In this document: piece by piece, positions 59,793 through 64,000 of the stretch
Position numbering within the stretch: position 1 is the first letter of the stretch
Layout: every line of letters begins with the position of its first letter
DNA from: Diplodia intermedia
Lineage: Eukaryota > Ascomycota > Dothideomycetes > Botryosphaeriales > Botryosphaeriaceae
Direction of reading: 5' to 3'
NCBI GenBank assembly: GCA_021495925.1
Contig: JAKEKT010000042.1
Coordinates: 221,982 to 285,981 of the forward strand
DNA: 64,000 nt
The notes under the pieces: model-generated
What the model was told of the DNA's origin: nothing
Databases searched by the model: none
What the model saw: the letters and a program-made list of their open reading frames with translations, nothing else
Program-made: the position numbers and the translations under genes

Positions 59793-62700
59793 ATAAAAAA
59801 ACTCGTCTTCGAATTCGATTCTCGAGAATTATACTAAGATTAATACTATCTAAAAGCTCTTAATTCTCTTAGCTAGAATCTCGATTCTTAGCTTCGTAGA
59901 CGTACGCGCTATTACGTAGTACGTAAAAAAAGAGGTATTCTAGATAATACTAGACTAGCTAGAGCTTCGTAGTCTTCTTTATTCTCGAAAATTACTTAAA
60001 TTCGCACTAAATTATATATAGAGTACTATACGATACTAAGAAATTCGTTTTCGAAGTTATATTATAATAGCTTCTTTCTACGCCCGAGAATTCTACTTTA
60101 AAGTCTACTAGAAGCTTCTTTCTTAGGCCTTACTAAAGAGTTTTACGTGTATAGATAACTCGATCGATCTAAGCTTTACGCTAAGATATTTCTTGGTCTC
60201 TTAAAATCTTTAACGTTTCTATCGATTCTATCGGCCTCTTCGTTTACTTCTAGAAAGTAAGTAATTAAGAAAAATTTCCGCTTCGACCCGGGCTTCTTTT
60301 ATTTACGGCTTAGTTTAGACGAAACTAAAGTTAATAATTTATTTTCTAGTCTTTTCTTCTATTTATACTTTTCTCTATACGTTTTTCTTTTAGAAAGAGC
60401 TTAAAAATTTCTCTTTCGAATCTAGAATAGCTTCTTCGAAGTAGAAGTCTTCTCTTTCGAATTCTACTCTATCTTTCTTAGTATAGATAGAGAACTTCGA
60501 GATTATAAATATAGCTATAAAAAATTTTAAGAAATCCCTAACTACGTCTATTCTACTATCGAGGGTCGCTATTTCGAAGCCTTCGGCTCTCGAATCTATA
60601 AAAGAACTATTTATTTAAGAAGGCCTACTTAAACGACGTATCTTAATAGTCGTTTTAACTTCTTTAATAAAGAGAAAGAGCGAATTATCTATCTTTCGCT
60701 TTATCTACTATAAAGAAAGCGAGAAAAGTATAGTACTTTCGTCGAAAACTATATAAGAGACTATCGATTAATCTTTTAATCTTCTTATTATAGTCGCGAA
60801 CCTCTCGAAGGCTAGAAAAGAATAAAGATCTATTTTAGATTTAATTAAGATTATACGATAGTTTATCGAAATTAAAAGAATCGTAGATAAAGCCGGCTCG
60901 ATTCTCGCTACGTAGATACAAGCCCTAGAAAAGACCGCGATAGACCTTACAAAAACTATAAGAATTCTCTCGAAGTCTATCGTCGTTCTCTTCTTAAAGT
61001 AGCCCTCGTAGGGGCCTACGTACGCGAATACGTAATCGATTCGTTCTACGTAGAGATCTATTATAGTACTAAGCTAGCCGATATCTACGTACGTCTTCGT
61101 AGCGATAAAGATTTCGATAAACGCGAACGGGTTTACCCTCGTTTTTAAAAAAAAGTAGAAGAATCTCGCGTAGAAGACTTTCGCGTCTAAGAAGATTATT
61201 CGCTAAGTAGTTCTTACTTCGACTATAAAAATCGAAGATCTCTTATCGTTCGACCTACGTAACGCCTTTAATAAGATATTCTTAAACTAGTAGAATAAGA
61301 ACGAGCTCGTTATTACTATAGTCTCTCTTTTCTTAAAAAAGAATCTTATTCTTATCGCGTACGAGCTCTTCTTCGCCGAATTTCTTTTAAAGAATGCGGC
61401 TATAATTAACTAGATTATCTCTACTTAATCGATTATAAAGAATCGTACGTAATTTAAAGTAGTAGTATACGACGTATCTATATAGAACTTCTCTACTCTC
61501 TCTTACGAGAAGTTTAGAGAGATTATTCGATTCGAAGTTACGATCTTTAACTCTAGATTTAAGGTTATCGGCATTCTCTACTAGCTTACGTCGAAGGCGG
61601 TAAGAGAAGAATAACTACGATTCTCGCTCGTTCTAGTCTTTAAGACTAAAGACGAGGCTCGCTAGACTATCTTAAGATACTTCTTTATTAGAGGCGTCTT
61701 CTATAAGACTAAAAAGCTTAAAGAACTAAGAAACGTTCTAAAGAACTCTAAATAAACTTATTTTTAATAAGTTCTTTATAAGTTCTATAAGCTAACTTAA
61801 ATAGAAGTATTTCGATAACGAAATCTATTCTAGATATCGTAGTAGAGTTAAAGATAGATCTCGTTCTATACTAAGAATCGTATATCTTATTCTATAAGAA
61901 CTTAGGCTTTCGATTAATTAATTACTTCTCGTTCGTTTAAATTCTATCGGTCTATTCTTTCGATCTAAGACCTTAAATATTAATCTACGTTTTCCGCTTT
62001 CTTAGAGAAATAGAGATAAATTTAGAGGTCGAATTCTAGTAAAGTCTCGATCTAATAGTTTTAAGTATAGAATAGCGTAGGTCTAAGTTTAAGCTACTTA
62101 ACTTATATAACTAGAAGGATTAAACGAGTAACGATTTTCGATATACTCTAGAACGCGTTCTATAATAATAATCTCTTAGAACGTAGGCTATAGTTACTAA
62201 GAATTTTAATATTTATTATCTTTAGTAGAATTTAAAATCTTCTCTCTCGTCTAGCGCTAATCGGCTAATCGAATAGTTCGAAGAAAATAATCTATCTTTT
62301 CTAAACGAAGAAGAGAAAGACATCTTTTATCGTCTTTATCTAGAAAGAGAGACGGTTATCGATCTTACGCTAGCTACGTCGGCTTTAGCTAATAGAATTA
62401 TCGGCTAGTAAACGATTACGAACTTCGGTTTTAATTATAAGATAATTCTATTTAGTCTAGAATCGATAGGCTATACGAAATCTTCTACGATAGCTACTAC
62501 CGCTAGATTTAATACGAAAAAGGCCGACTAGCCTAAGTTTTAAGAAATCTTTAAATAATAGATAGAGATAATAGTATTCGAAGCTCTAAAAAGCTTAGAA
62601 TTAAACCCTCTATCGAAAGATATCTCTAGAAACTTAATAGAAGATTCGATTCGCTAAATATTCGCGTTAGATGTCTTAGAGATAAGCCTTAACTAGACTA

Positions 62701-64000
62701 TATCTATCGCGACGAACCGTTCTATTCTTCGATTAAAGCTAGAAGCTCGTTCTAAACCGTAGTAGACGAACGAGCTTTTAGAAGAACGAAGACGACTACG
62801 AAGAGAGACTAACGCTTTTAAATCTCTACGTATAGAAAAGAATAAGCGGCGGTACTTAAATAGTCGAAATATCTACTTCGAAGCGATTAAGAGGGCTAAA
62901 CGCGAACACTAGAATTCTTTTCTAGAAAAAGAAACTCTTAAGACTATCTTTAAGACTATAGCTTATACTAAGTCTAGAACGCATGCTAGAATTCTTAAGA
63001 TTAGCTACGATACGTATACGAAAAAACGTCTAGAAGATAGTTTTAAGAGAAAGTATTTAGCTCTTAGAAAGAGGCTCTTTTCGTCGTCTTCTTCTATTAT
63101 CTCTTTTAACTAGTAAAGCTACGTCTCTAAACGCTAGAACTAGCCGAAGCTTAGTTTAAGAAAAATCGAGAATACGTACTTTATATAAATTAAAGAAAAA
63201 ACGCCGGAACTAGACGCTATTACGTAGAAAATTATTATCTATACGTTTAGAGCGAAGCCCGACGTCTTTAATAAGATCTTTTCTACGCTATTCGTCTACG
63301 AATATTATTCTACGGGCTAGCGTACGGCTACTAAGGTAATTCTAAGTAAGAAAAAGAGCGATATCGCGAATTCGAAGTTCTATCGTATTATTTCTCTTCT
63401 TAATTACCTCGAAAAAGTACTAGAACGGATTATAACTAAAAGACTAGATTATTTAGTAAAGATCTTCGACCTTCTTTATTATACTTAAATTAGAGAAAGA
63501 TTAAAGAAATCCGCGATCGATATTATAATACTTTTATCGAATAAAGTAGAGAAGAACCGCCGTCTTAAATATAAGATCTTTATACTTTTTCTTAATATTA
63601 AGAGCGTCTTTAACTACGTAGCCAAAGAATAACTTCTAGCTATAATAACTCGAATTAGCATATTAATTAACCTACTCGCGTAGATAAAGTCGTTTATATC
63701 TATATAAATATTAAGCCTCGCGTTTAATAAAGAAGAAGAAGAGTTTAGCCCGATCGAGACGAATATACTATAAGAAAGCTCGATCTTATCTATTCTCTTC
63801 TTAATCTATTTTTAAGAGATGTTTTTCGTCTCTAAGACTTCTTTTCTCTCTTATATTAACGATATTACGATAATAGCTAGCTCCGATAGCTAGAAAAGTA
63901 ATAAGAAGATATTAGAGAAGAAGACGAAAAGACTCTTTACGTAAGACTATAAAAACTATATTAAATTCGATCTTAAGAAGACGAAGCTTATATACTTTAC
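59793..64000 (+). mobile_element. LINE copy 5, 5' two thirds, runs off the window
   Basis: Starts with AATAAAAAAACTCGTCTTCG, nearly the same as the 5' end of copy 4, then follows the other copies to the RT domain. The YxDD region is present at about 63,858 (YINDITII; the third residue is Asn through G-to-A change), and the sequence leaves the window a little after it. The left duplication cannot be confirmed without the right flank. Confidence 0.87.

Larger units (their letters stand above)
21440..64000. repeat. AT-rich RIP-mutated block of nested retrotransposons
   Basis: From about 21,470 onward the sequence becomes AT-rich and CpA and TpG almost vanish (usually zero or one per 60 bases, against about seven in a sampled coding line at 9001). 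CpG stays common (CGCG, TCGA and ACGT are everywhere). This is the signature of repeat-induced point mutation, which converts CpA to TpA on both strands in duplicated DNA during the sexual cycle. Gln (CAA/CAG) and Trp (TGG) codons of the elements have become TAA/TAG. No intact gene lies inside. The left border is sharp, within about 100 bp. The block is open at the right end of the window. Confidence 0.95.

Noticed and set aside
24480..64000. Very many TAA/TAG codons in all frames, first taken as absence of any coding sequence
   Set aside because: Stops fall at former Gln/Trp codons and conserved RT, endonuclease, RNase H and integrase motifs are readable between them, so these are RIP-mutated elements.

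Overview
The window is nuclear DNA of a filamentous ascomycete (Pezizomycotina). The evidence is short introns (46-122 nt) with GT donors, CTAAC/CTGAC/CTAAT-type branch sites and YAG acceptors; fungal orthologues (AFG1-type ATPase, phosphopantothenoylcysteine decarboxylase, mitochondrial monothiol glutaredoxin); and a 42.5-kb block of transposable elements with an extreme repeat-induced point mutation (RIP) signature. I cannot name the species. The window has two parts: ordinary GC-rich gene space (1 to about 21,450) and an AT-rich, gene-empty, RIP-mutated block (about 21,450 to the end).

Gene space, left half (1-8.6 kb). Four genes belong to one divergent paralogous family: a partial gene on the minus strand at 1-893, a minus-strand gene at 3629-4540, and two tandem plus-strand genes at 6220-6999 and 7838-8527. 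Each has a variable low-complexity N-terminus (Pro, Ser, Thr or Lys rich) and a C-terminal core with the order PGxI(V/A), (G/E/N)HP(V/A/G), (I/L)TSW-type, KW, SY(I/L). I do not know their function; the core recalls a PemK/MazF-like or SH3-like small beta barrel, which is inference only. A fragment between the two tandem genes resembles the end of a transposase.

Gene space, right half (8.9-18.1 kb). A coiled-coil protein of unknown function (8965-10374, plus) converges on an AFG1-like AAA ATPase (10614-13044, minus). The ATPase's true first exon lies in a different frame from its longest ORF. A CoA-biosynthesis decarboxylase (14999-15790, minus) and a mitochondrial Fe-S glutaredoxin (16078-16681, plus, three exons, CGYS active site) are divergent and share a 287-bp promoter region. 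An unidentified two-exon coiled-coil gene follows (16942-18119). Between 18.1 and 21.4 kb I find no convincing gene.

RIP block (21.45-64 kb). CpA and TpG are almost absent while CpG is common. Allowing for stops made by RIP, I can read (i) a chromodomain-bearing Ty3/gypsy retrotransposon (chromovirus) split into four segments at 24.5-51.3 kb; (ii) five near-identical LINE-type retrotransposons of about 6.5 kb each (four complete, the fifth leaving the window) with endonuclease, reverse transcriptase and RNase H, four of them framed by recognisable target-site duplications; and (iii) an unidentified RIP-mutated reading frame interrupted by LINE 4. LINEs 1-3 interrupt the chromovirus in the same orientation; LINE 4 is inverted, so it forms large inverted repeats with LINE 3 (tail to tail) and LINE 5 (head to head). 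Removing each LINE plus one duplication restores the host reading frame, which proves the nesting order.
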